Origin: Sophora flavescens
Taxonomy: Eukaryota; Streptophyta; Magnoliopsida; Fabales; Fabaceae
Length of the DNA stretch: 64,000 nt
NCBI GenBank assembly: GCA_030762895.1
Contig: CM061062.1
Location: 282,902,397 to 282,966,396, forward strand
Direction: 5' to 3'
Below the pieces are notes generated by a model. The model was not told where the DNA came from and made no database searches. It saw only the letters and a program-made list of their open reading frames with translations. Shown piece after piece: positions 34,660 to 44,599 of the stretch. The position numbers and the translations under genes were made by a program. Within the stretch, counting starts at the first letter, position 1; the number at the start of each line of letters is the position of its first letter.

Positions 34660-36669
34660 ATGGAAAAGTCTGGTTCAGAGAAGAATACTGGCAACGTGAG
34701 TTGTTCCAAGAAAAGTATCAAGATCGATGTGACACTCAATAACGTGAAGAGATTATGTGAACTCAGCCAGCAAATGTCAGAAAAAGCACGCTCAGACTTT
34801 GTCAGCAAGTATGGTAGAATATTGGACCTATTGTGTGTTCCAGTGGAAGCTCCCACTCTGAGTGCATTGGCCCAATATTGGAACTCAACTTTGAGGTGTT
34901 TTGAATTGCCTAACTTAGACATCACTTCGACCATGGAAGAGTATGCTTATATGCTAAGACTACCAATTCAAAAGAGGACTCGTTTCTACATGTATTATGG
35001 CCAACATGTAACAGATCAGAAGATAGCCAGTCTATTGGAGCTTCAACCGGAATAGATAGAGAAAACTGAAAAGGGAACCACCAAAGGGTTGAAGAGGCGA
35101 TTTTTGGAAGTGTATCTCAACAAGTTGGGCCAGCAACAACGATGGGTTACTTTTAAAAAAGTACTAGGCCTTGTGATGTATGGGTTGGTGCTCTTTCCTT
35201 TTATACCAGATCTGATTGATCAGTTAGCCATGGATATTTTCTATAGGGTCGAAAAATATGGTGTGAACCCGGTCCCTGCTATCTTAGCTGAAACTTTCCT
35301 CTCCCTACAGGTTTGTCATCAGAATCAACTAAGGAAACTGTGATGTTGTGTATCAATATTATATGTTTGGATCATGACTCACTTGTACGCTCGTTATAAA
35401 ATTGATAGAACAGATGACCCGCTGAAAGGATTCACTCGCATGCAACTAAAGTCACGTAAGCTACATGAATGGAAACAAGAGTTTGATCAGATCGACCCGC
35501 GGTCATTTAGTTGGATGTGTCCATGGTATAATGGAGATTCAGTTGTATTCAGCTGTGGAAGTTTTTTAAATGTTCCATTGATGGGTCCTAGAGGTTGTGT
35601 ATCATACTCACCAGCTTTGGTGATGCGTCAAATCAAGTGGACACAAGATGAACCCCCCGAAGAACTGTTTGATGGGATATTCTTCCTATACCAAGAAAGT
35701 AAAAGCATCAAGAGTCAAACGATAGCAGTAAGGTTATCATGGAACGATGTTCATATAAAAGGACCAAAGGAATTAAGAAGGCGAATCATAGCTCACACAA
35801 AAAGATATGAAGCATGGAGAGAAGCAAGAAGAGGTTTCCCTCCAAGACCTGCATCCCCTCTCCATAGGGAAAATAATCCTCTTACCAAAGATCAAATGTT
35901 GAAAGAAATCAAAGTTTTAAAAGCTCAGATGAGGATTTTTGATGAGAAGGACCAAGCTGCCGAAGTAACTATTATCATGCTCCGAAGACAAGTGCAGAAG
36001 CTGAGTTTACAGATTGAGCATTTGAAGGACGAATGCGCTGATGCCCACTAAGCCCCGAGTCGTGCAAAAAGGGCAAGAAAAGACAAAGAAACATAAATTC
36101 AGGAGCTACTGGCAAAAATAGGATGTCAAGAGAAGATGCTTGTCAAACTTCAAAAGAAGAAAAAAGAGCTCGAGACAAATGTAGGGGTTCACGTTGAAAC
36201 AATACATATACTAGAAGAGAGAGTTGAATCCCTGCAAGAATCCTTGGCCCAAACAGAAGTGTACTCTGATCGAGGATGGAACGAAGCAGCCGAGTATCGC
36301 GAGCTACTAGCAGAAGCCAACGTGAAAGAAAATTGGCTCGGAACCAAGATCAAAGACTCTGAAATGGTTGAAGCTCAACGTCACGCAGAATGGGTAAAGG
36401 GATGGAAATTAGTGGTGAAGGATGTAATGAATGAAAAGGAAGTATGGAAGAGAAAATACGAGGACATGATGGATAAGCTCCAATATCACACTTCCCAGCT
36501 GGTGGAGCAATTTGAAGAGGCATCCGTCCACATTCGTATGAATCATTTCCTTCAGCTACTACCGAAGGTGACCGAATTCTTCAATCATTTTGGGAAACTT
36601 GCCAGAGGGTTCAGGAAAAAGAAGACGAGACTCTTTACACAGAACTTTGTAGACCTCGGAGAACGATGA
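34660..36669 (+). pseudogene. ORF1: Ogre ORF1 (plant-mobile-domain-like plus coiled coil), broken
   Basis: The frame opens at ATG 34660 (MEKSGSEKNTGN). Residues about 30-330 resemble the plant mobile domain / DUF7745-type region found in Ogre ORF1 (SDFVSKYGRILDLLCVPVEA, SALAQYWNSTLRCFELPNLD, MEEYAYMLRLP). From about residue 407 to 620 the sequence is rich in charged and Leu heptads (EIKVLKAQMRIF, RRQVQKLSLQIEHLKDE), suggesting a coiled coil. Stops interrupt one continuous frame: TAG at 35053, TGA at 35341, TAA at 36049 and another TAA near 36112. The function of ORF1 is unknown even in intact Ogre elements. Element 1 has no counterpart. Confidence 0.85.
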
Positions 36670-37008
36670 AAACCATCAATGTAATTCTTTTCTTTCGATC
36701 AAAGACTCTTAATTTGTATCGAAATATTTGTAATGGAATGGAAGTTTTTCTCAATGTCTGTTGAGCGTTTTTTAGATGATATCTATCGAGGAGTGCATTC
36801 TCCCTTAGATACATCATCAACTATATTTTTACCCTAAAAACGACGTGTTTACTGTGTAAAAAAATAAGGACGTTGCTAGTACGGGTGTGGTCTATCGAGG
36901 AGTAGATTCTCCATTGGACTTGCCACCAACTGCATTCAAGCTAGAAGGAACCATACCACTATATTTGATTGCAGGATGAGTTTTCTTGCTATAGGTGTAT
37001 ACGACAGT
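36670..37008 (+). other. Ogre spacer between ORF1 and gag, left part
   Basis: No gene seen. Contains two GATCTATCGAGGAGT-like repeats near 36780 and 36890. It is interrupted at ACAGT by element B and continues at 44485. Confidence 0.6.
37004..37008. repeat. target site duplication ACAGT, left copy (element B)
   Basis: ACAGT before the LTR, repeated at 44485-44489. Confidence 0.9.
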
Positions 37009-37234
37009 TGATGAGTGTGATTCCACATCATCTTTGTCTATCATTTTGCATGCATTTTCATGTAGTTTAGGCATATTTTTATTAGATTTTAGGTTAATTT
37101 TCATTTGGAATGGGTAAGGCGGTTTTCGTGTGTTGTTTTGCAGATATCAAGGGTAAATTGCTCAAGATCAACCATGATGAAGTTTGGATGAAGATGGAGC
37201 TTTAAAACTGAAGAAAATGAGCCAAACAGAGCCC

Positions 37235-37525
37235 ATCACGGCCTAGCCGTGATGCCCATCACGGCCATGATCGAGCAAAAACTGAAAAAGAACAAAGGCT
37301 GAAGTCAGAGTCTGTCACGGCCTGGCCGTGATATCCATCACGGCCGTGACCCAAAACCACCACAAGTCAGAGCACATCACGGCCCAGCCGTAATTCAGAA
37401 CACGGCCACAAAGGGAATACTCGCGTCGCGAGCAATATCTTCGCGTCGCGAATGAATGGAACTTCCAGAATTGGCAGAGGCAGAGACCGTCACGGCCAGC
37501 CCGTGATGGCCATCACGGCCGTGAC
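37235..37525 (+). repeat. palindrome array, element B 5' LTR
   Basis: Units such as ATCACGGCCTAGCCGTGAT and ATCACGGCCGTGAC separated by spacers with AAGTCAGAG. The motif is shared with element A although the rest of the LTR differs. It also has CTCGCGTCGCGAG (37420-37432) and TTCGCGTCGCGAA (37440-37452). Confidence 0.92.
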
Positions 37526-37600
37526 GCGCATTACTTGGACCTGAAGAAACCGAAATAGATCAGATTTTGAGTTGGTTTGGGACTCTAACTTCCCAATTTC

Positions 37601-37608
37601 TATAAATA
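37601..37608 (+). promoter_or_regulatory. TATA box, element B 5' LTR
   Basis: TATAAATA in CCAATTTCTATAAATAAGG, 76 bp after the array. The partner is at 43492-43499. Confidence 0.65.
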
Positions 37609-38599
37609 AGGATCATCTATCATCTAGGCTTGTACACAAGGACTTAGGCATAGATCTCTCTTCTCCTCTTCTCCTCTCTTCTCTTTTCTGATTTTCATTA
37701 TGTTGTCAACCCAGCTTGTCATCTCCATGGCAAGACTGGAGTAGTAGTTTGTTTCTAGGGACTAGGGCTCTGCCCGAGTTTTGTAAATGTTGTTGATTTG
37801 ATGTAAAATCGTTGTTTATTACGTTATCGTTTTAGATCTGATTTCTAGTGTGTTAATCACTCATAAATTTCGGCAACCGCTTATTTGCGTGACGTAGACG
37901 TTCTAAGGAGGAACCTAGCGGTGAACTTACGATTTCTAGGGTGTTTCACTCGTAAAGCCCGGCGGCCACTGGTTTGTGAGATGTGGATGATCTAAGGAGG
38001 AACCTAGCGGTGAACTTAGGTTATTTGCATGACTTAGACATTATAAGAAGGAACCTAGCGGTGAACATAGGTGTCGGACCTATAGAAGTCAGACTTGGGA
38101 CTGAAATCACGAGAGTTAGAAGCCGTCCCTCGAGGAGCAACGAGTTATCACGGAACGCAAAGGGTCCAATCTGGGATCGACTACCACGAGAGTAGGGGTC
38201 GGGTCAATTGGGCACGGCTTTTGTAACCCGAGAGGGAGCTTAAGCTATTAGAGGATAAACTCGACTTCAAGGCAATTTCGGTAATCAACAAAGGTAAATC
38301 AGATTAGCAACATAAACAGCCTCAAAGGTAACCCAAATCCCTAGGAATCCGTTTAAATCTAAAACCCCATAAACAATTGTTTTCTGTTTTAATTGATTCT
38401 GTTTGTGTATCTCTCAATTCAAACCTTTTTCAAAACCCTCTAAAAAGTCCAGATCTAATCAATTCGAAAACCGATTGCGATTCGAGAACACAGTCTCTAT
38501 GGGTTCGATATCTTTTATTACTTGACGGCAATCCGGTACACTTGCCGGAATCGCACGAGCGTCGTCGCGCGTCGACTTACGCCACACACACCAAGTTTT

Positions 38600-38617
38600 T
38601 GGCGCCGTTGCCGGGGA
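38600..38617 (+). promoter_or_regulatory. primer binding site of element B
   Basis: TGGCGCCGTTGCCGGGGA, six bases after the LTR; tRNA-Asp type as in element A. Confidence 0.92.
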
Positions 38618-38767
38618 CTGTGCCTTTTCGAATTTCAATTAGTTTTTAAATTGATTTTTCTGGACCCTTTTCTTTTTTATTTGATTTTTATTTCTGAAAT
38701 ATAAAAAAAAAATCAAAAATCAAAAAAATTCTTTTCCTTCTATTGTATCCATCTCTCCGTGTGTTAT

Positions 38768-41063
38768 ATGCAAAGATCCCTAAGTCTTGGGAGCCTTAGT
38801 GAGATTGATCCGGAGATCGAGAGGACCTTCCACAAACGTAGAAGACTACAAAGAGAGGGAGAAAGGTTGAGTCCCGTTCCACTCATGGCAAATCAACCGG
38901 ATACAAAACCTTTGAAGGACTACGCAGCCCCAAATGCGAGAGGCTTGCGAACTGGGGTTGCAAGGCCAGAGATTGAGGCGGAAAACTATACCATACCACC
39001 TATGCTAATCAACATGATTAGGCAACATCAATTCGGAGGATTGCCTTCGGAGGACCCGACCGATCATATAGAGACATTCTTAGAGTTCACCGATGCAATC
39101 AGGATTAATGGAGCCTCAGTCGATGTTGTACGTTTGAGACTGTTCCCCTCATCTCTCACTGGAAAGGCGAAGGCCTGGCTTAAGCAAATCCCCGCTAACA
39201 CTTTGACCACTTGGGACCAATTGGAGCAGGCGTTCTTGGAGAAATTCTTCCCTCCATCCAAGACGGCCTACATAAGAACCCAGATCACCGGCTTCTTCCA
39301 AAAAGACGGAGAATCATTATCGTAAGCTTGGGATCGATACAAGGGACTGCTGGAGTCGTGCCCACATCACGGACTCGAGAGGTGGTTAATAGTGCACACC
39401 TTCTATAACAGATTAGACTACTCTTCGAAGGTGTCACTAGATTCTGCAGCCGGTGGAGCGTTTATGAATAGGCCTCTCACTGAGGCATTCAACATCATCG
39501 AGAATGTCGCCACCAACTACCACCAATGGGGATCCGAAAGAGGTAATAACCCGAGCAAGATTTCGGGGGGTAAGTTTGAAGTAAGTAGCATTGATCTGAT
39601 TATGTCTAAATTTGACTCACTAAATAAACGATTAGATAAGATTGAAAGAGCTAATGTGAGTGCAATAGGTGCTACTAACACTATTTGTGAGATTTGTGGA
39701 ATGCAGGGACATGACATGATGGAATGCCCTCGTGGTACCGCTCATGGATCCGGCGCTTCGGGTGAACAAGTGAACTCTTGTAACAACTACTACGATACGA
39801 ACCCGAAGCTGCCCAACTATGCTCCCCCAAATCCCTACAACCAAAGAAGGAACAAACCTTACCTCTCCTACGGCAACTACAGCAACACGCTCAACCATGA
39901 GTTCCAAGAGGGGTAAGGTAATAAGAGAGCCGCACCGGGGTATCCTCAGGTTCAAAAATCTAAGCTCGAGTCTCTCATGGAAAACTTTGTTGCCACTCAA
40001 GCTCAGCAGAATGAGGCAATAAAGGAGCTAGCATCTAAGGTAGACCACTTAGCCACTCATAGCAAGATGCTAGAAACCCAGATTGCCCAACAAGCCGCAA
40101 GACGTACTCGAGACCTAAGGATACATTCCCGGGGCAACCCGAAGCAAATCCCAATGAGCATTGCAATGTCATACACTTAAGGGATGATAAGCTTGGGGTG
40201 GGGGTAGCTGAAATGGAGGTGGAACCGGAGGAAGACACGAGCGAAAAGGAAGAGCCAGAACCGAAATACGTCCCTCCACCACCGTACCAACCCCCGATAC
40301 CTTTCCCACAAAGGTTGGTCAGGAAAAAGCAAGTAGATGTAGAGACTAAAATGCCTACTAAACTGAAAGACCCAGGTAGTTTCTCCATCGCTTGCTCGAT
40401 TGAACAAGTGCAAATTGACCAAGCCTTATGTGACCTAGGGGCTAGCACGAGCTTGATGTCCCTTACTATCATGGAAAGGTTGGGAAGCAAAGAGTTGAGA
40501 CCATTCAAATTCCCCTTACAAATTACGGATGGCTCAACTAGGACTCCTCTAGGCATACTAGAGAATGTTCCTGTAAAGGTAGGGAAAATTCTCATCCCTA
40601 CCGACTTCCTGGTATTGGACATGAAAGGGAATTCTAAATCCCCATCATTTTAGGAAGGCCATTCTTGGCAACCGCTGGAGCAGTAATAGACGTAAGGAAT
40701 GGTAAACTCTCTCTCAATGTAGAGGAAGGTAGGGTAAATTTTCAGTTGACTAACTCTTATAACAACCCTCCTTTTGAGAGCCATGTGTGCAGAATTGATG
40801 TAACGTCTCCAGCGGTAGAGAAAGAACTTAGCATGGAAGCAACCCCAAAGATATGCATGGTTGAAGATGCACCCAGTGGTGAAGTTGGAATTGCTGTCCA
40901 TGCGGAAACAAAACTTCCGCCGGGAGGAAGGAAGGCTAGGAAGCTCCAAGAGAAAAGAGCGAAGCAGAAGCGTTATTGGCCGTATGAGCAGAAACGGCTT
41001 TTTGAAGGAGTTCCTTGGAAAAGAAGTGTTCCTGCACTTCTACGCCCAGCCGACCCCGGTTGA
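38768..41063 (+). pseudogene. gag-pro: element B gag-protease, broken
   Basis: Gag from ATG 38768 (MQRSLSLGSLSEID), or from the later ATG 38886. Residues about 60-200 are a Retrotrans_gag region (PTDHIETFLEFTDAI, FLEKFFPPSKTAYIR). A CCHC knuckle follows (CEICGMQGHDMMEC, near 39687), then a Gln/Ala-rich helix (MENFVATQAQQNEAIKEL). Protease has CDLGASTSLM near 40430. Breaks: TAA at 39323, TAA near 39914, a frame change near 40105 and another near 40640. Nothing recognisable as RT follows, so the polyprotein ends shortly after protease. Confidence 0.9.
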
Positions 41064-41159
41064 TTTAAGGAAGTATGGTCAAGCTTAAGACCATAAATAA
41101 GCGCTTATTGGGAGGCAACCCAAGTTTTCTTTCCCTTTTTCCTTTTGTTTTTGAATTAA

Positions 41160-41189
41160 CCTCTTGAATAATTTGAGAAGATCAAGAGG
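41160..41189 (+). other. conserved stem-loop downstream of protease, element B
   Basis: CCTCTTGA pairs with TCAAGAGG around ATAATTTGAGAAGA. Counterpart of 30523-30552 in element A. Confidence 0.7.
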
Positions 41190-41271
41190 CAAAAATATCA
41201 TTAATAGGTTTGTCTAGTGTTTTCAGGTTGAGAAAGAGAAGAAGAACATAAAAAAGATAAAGTCAGAGGCC

Positions 41272-41494
41272 ATCACGCCCTGGCCGTGACAGTGGTCACG
41301 GCCGTGATGAAATAAACAAGAGCACAGAAAGGATCACGGCCTAGCCGTGACAACCATCACGGGCGTGATGAGTAGGATGCCAGAGCCAGAGAGCATCACG
41401 GCCTAGCCGTGATGTAGATCACGGTCGTGACAGGGCAACTCCTGAGAACCAGAAACGATCACGGCCTGCCCGTGATGAGCCTCACGGCCGTGAT
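41272..41494 (+). repeat. internal palindrome array, element B
   Basis: Four units of the ATCACGGCC...GCCGTGAY type, including GTCACGGCCGTGAT and ATCACGGGCGTGAT, outside the LTR. Spacers carry AGAG and CAGAA motifs like the LTR arrays. No TATA box follows closely. Confidence 0.9.
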
Positions 41495-41582
41495 AAAATT
41501 TCCACCCAAGTTTTGACTGGAATGTGAGTCAACACCCGCTACCGACTCGGTAAGTTGTTCCATTTTTTCTCCTCTCTCCGAC

Positions 41583-41618
41583 TTGATTATTTACATTGGA
41601 GACAATGTAAGTAATCAA
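41583..41618 (+). other. long hairpin with GAGA loop, element B
   Basis: TTGATTATTTACATTG pairs with CAATGTAAGTAATCAA (16 pairs, one of them T:G) around GAGA. As RNA the loop fits the GNRA type. It lies just before a purine-rich AACTTGGGGTAGGGG stretch. Element A has a weaker CATTG...CAATG match at 30436-30449. Confidence 0.75.
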
Positions 41619-42879
41619 ACTTGGGGTAGGGGTATTTATTTTTGCATTTGCATTGTTGCATTCATATTGCATTCACATAGGCATAGATTGGTATGATCAC
41701 ATTCTTTAGATTGCCCCTCACTTAGAACATGCATCCAAATGTAAGAACTTGGTGCCAAATGAATTGAGATAGTGAATTTTGAACCCAATTTTTCATTATT
41801 CTTGTGATATGGCTAAAAATGAAATTTCTTGAGATAATCATTTGATAGTTGATAATTAGCATGTGGTTCCTTAAACTTGTATACCTCACTGATTTTTGAA
41901 CTACTAAATGTAAGATTTTGAGCCAAAGGGGGTATTCACTAAATCTACCCCATTTCTTGTGATAGAGTGTTGTAATTCCTCTTGGACTGTATTTTCTAGA
42001 ACTTGACTTGAAACCATTTCAAAACTTAAAAATTTCTGAAAACATTTTTGGAAATGGTTGAGGCACTAGGTATTTTTCTGGCCTCCCGAGCTTTGAATGA
42101 TAAATGCTACCCCTTAGTTGCCCAATTTTGAGCCTAAAGATAAAATACTTTTCTTGGTACCTTGAATTACTTTGATAAATAATGCTTGATATGGCACCTT
42201 TTAAAGTATTACAAAAAGGGCAAAATGGTAGTTAGAAAAAGTATGGGATAAAAAAAAAGCTAGAAAGTAATTTCTCTTGAGCTATAAATCTCCCCTTCTC
42301 CAAACAAATAACATGAAATAAACGAAAAAAAAAATGGAGAAGGGGATGACAAAGAAAGTGAGAAATGAAAAGAAAAAGAAAAAAAAATTAATAGAAGGAA
42401 GAAAGGTGGAAAAGTAAATCAAAGTCCCCTAAAAGGTATTTTAGAAGGTGTCATGCTTTGTAATGTTTGATAATCTGTCTAGCCTTCTTGAAATTCCCTT
42501 TTCCTTGATTTCCCCACCTTACAATAAATCCCATGGCCACATTACAACCAAAGGAAAAGACCTCTTGATTCTTAAGTGTTTTCATTAATAAAGTAGAGAT
42601 TTGGTTAATAGTCAAGCCTATGGTAAAATACTTTCCTTGAGGAAATGGAGTGAATTGTCATAAACCCTAAAACACTTGAGTGAGGTGAGACGAGTGCCCA
42701 AATCAGTGAGAACGTGAACTTGAAGAACCTAAGCTTCTAATTGGACTTGAACTTGATTATCTCTTGAGTGCTTATTGAATATGCCTATCACTTGGATTAG
42801 CTTCTAGGGTTCTTGGTTCACTATCCATGCTTTGATTGATTTATCTTATGGCCTGAGTAATTGCTTGAGGACAAGCAAA

Positions 42880-42899
42880 GTTTTAAGCTTGGGGTGATT
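42880..42899 (+). promoter_or_regulatory. polypurine tract region, element B
   Basis: TTTTAAGCTTGGGGTGATT-type sequence abutting the 3' LTR, comparable to element A at 31838-31857. Confidence 0.55.
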
Positions 42900-44484
42900 T
42901 TATGAGTGTGATTCCACATCATCTTTGTCTATCATTTTGCATGCATTTTCATGTAGTTTAGGCATATTTTTATTAGATTTTAGGTTAATTTTCATTTGGA
43001 ACGGGTAAGGCGGTTTTCGTGTGTTGTTTTGCAGATATCAAGGGTAAATTGCTCAAGATCAACCATGATGAAGTTTGGATGAAGATGGAGCTTTAAAACT
43101 GAAGAAAATGAGCCAAACAGAGCCCATCACGGCCTAGCCGTGATGCCCATCACGGCCATGATCGAGCAAAAACTGAAAAAGAACAAAGGCTGAAGTCAGA
43201 GTCTGTCACGGCCTGGCCGTGATATCCATCACGGCCGTGACCCAAAACCACCACAAGTCAGAGCACATCACGGCCCAGCCGTAATTCAGAACACGGCCAC
43301 AAAGGGAATACTCGCGTTACGAGCAATATCTTCGCGTCGCGAATGAATGGAACTTCCAGAATTGGCAGAGGCAGAGACCGTCACGGCCAGCCCGTGATGG
43401 CCATCACGGCCGTGACGCGCATTACTTGGCCCTGAAGAAACCGAAATAGATCAGATTTTGAGTTGGTTTGGGACTCTAACTTCCCAATTTCTATAAATAA
43501 GGATCATCTATCATCTAGGCTTGTACACAAGGACTTAGGCATAGATCTCTCTTTTCCTCTTCTCCTCTCTTCTCTTTTCTGATTTTCATTATGTTGTCAA
43601 CCCAGCTTGTCATCTCCATGGCAAGACTGGAGTAGTAGTTTGTTTCTAGGGACTAGGGCTCTGCCCGAGTTTTGTAAATGTTGTTGATTTGATGTAAAAT
43701 CGTTGTTGATTCCGTTATCGTTTTAGATCTGATTTCTAGTGTGTTAATCACTCATAAATTTCGGCAACCGCTTATTTGCGTGACGTAGACGTTCTAAGGA
43801 GGAACCTAGCGGTGAACTTAGGATTTCTAGGGTGTTTCACTCGTAAAGCCCGGCGGCCACTGGTTTGTGAGATGTGGATGATCTAAGGAGGAACCTAGCG
43901 GTGAACTTAGGTTATTTGCATGACTTAGACATTATAAGAAGGAACCTAGCGGTGAACATAGGTGTCGGACCTATAGAAGTCAGACTTGGGACTGAAATCA
44001 CGAGAGTTAGAAGCCGTCCCTCGAGGAGCAACGAGTTGTCACGGAACGCAAAGGGTCCAATCTGGGATCGACTACCACGAGAGTAGGGGTAGGGTCAATT
44101 GGGCACGACTTTTGTAACCCGAGAGGGAGCTTAAGCTATTAGAGGATAAACTCGACTTCAAGGCAATTTCGGTAATCAACAAAGGTAAATCAGATTAGCA
44201 ACATAAACAGCCTCAAAGGTAACCCAAATCCCTAGGAATCCATTTAAATCTAAAACCCCATAAACAATTGTTTTCTGTTTTAATTGATTCTGTTTGTGTA
44301 TCTCTCAATTCAAACCTTTTTCAAAACCCTCTAAAAAGTCCAGATCTAATCGATTCGAAAACCGATTGCGATTCGAGAACACAGTCTCTGTGAGTTCGAT
44401 ATCTTTTATTACTTGACGGCAATCCGGTACACTTGCCGGAATCGCACGAGCGTCGTCGCGCGTCGACTTACGCCACACACACCA
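42900..44484 (+). repeat. 3' LTR of element B
   Basis: 1585 bp partner of 37009-38593. Starts TTATGAGTG where the other has TGATGAGTG. Palindrome array at 43126-43416, TATAAATA at 43492-43499. Confidence 0.94.
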
Positions 44485-44489
44485 ACAGT
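44485..44489. repeat. target site duplication ACAGT, right copy (element B)
   Basis: Second copy; Ogre sequence resumes after it. Confidence 0.9.
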
Positions 44490-44599
44490 CTTCCTAAGAG
44501 TACCCTCACGATCGAACAAGGGATGTTAACTTGCACATGCATACATTCACACACACAAAAATTTTGGATTTACTAATGAGATTTTTTAAATGCTTTACA

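Larger units (their letters stand above)
37009..38593 (+). repeat. 5' LTR of element B
   Basis: TGATGAGTGTG to CACACACACCA. Holds a palindrome array (37235-37525) interrupted by two CGCG palindromes, then a TATA box at 37601. The downstream half contains repeated GGAACCTAGCGGTGAAC motifs (about 37908-38070). Open frames in this LTR are identical in both copies only because the LTRs are young. Confidence 0.94.
41064..42899 (+). other. 3' noncoding region of element B, with structured motifs
   Basis: Contains the palindrome ATAAGCGCTTAT near 41094, the small hairpin TTGGGAGGCAACCCAA near 41108, the stem-loop 41160-41189, a third palindrome array (41272-41494) and a 16-pair hairpin (41583-41618). 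The rest is AT-rich, with short frames I do not trust. It ends with AAAGTTTTAAGCTTGGGGTG before the 3' LTR. Confidence 0.8.
37009..44484 (+). mobile_element. Element B: Athila-like LTR retrotransposon with gag and protease only
   Basis: LTRs 37009-38593 and 42900-44484 are both 1585 bp with only about 16 differences by eye. ACAGT is duplicated at 37004-37008 and 44485-44489. Primer site TGGCGCCGTTGCCGGGGA. Gag and protease are recognisable, but RT, RNase H and integrase are absent: after protease (about 41060) comes noncoding sequence. The close LTRs suggest a recent insertion, so the element was probably copied with enzymes from a related autonomous element. Confidence 0.93.

Noticed and set aside
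37983..38195. 70-codon frame identical in both LTRs of element B
   Set aside because: Identity only reflects the youth of the LTR pair; the frame covers a small GGAACCTAGCGGTGAAC repeat.
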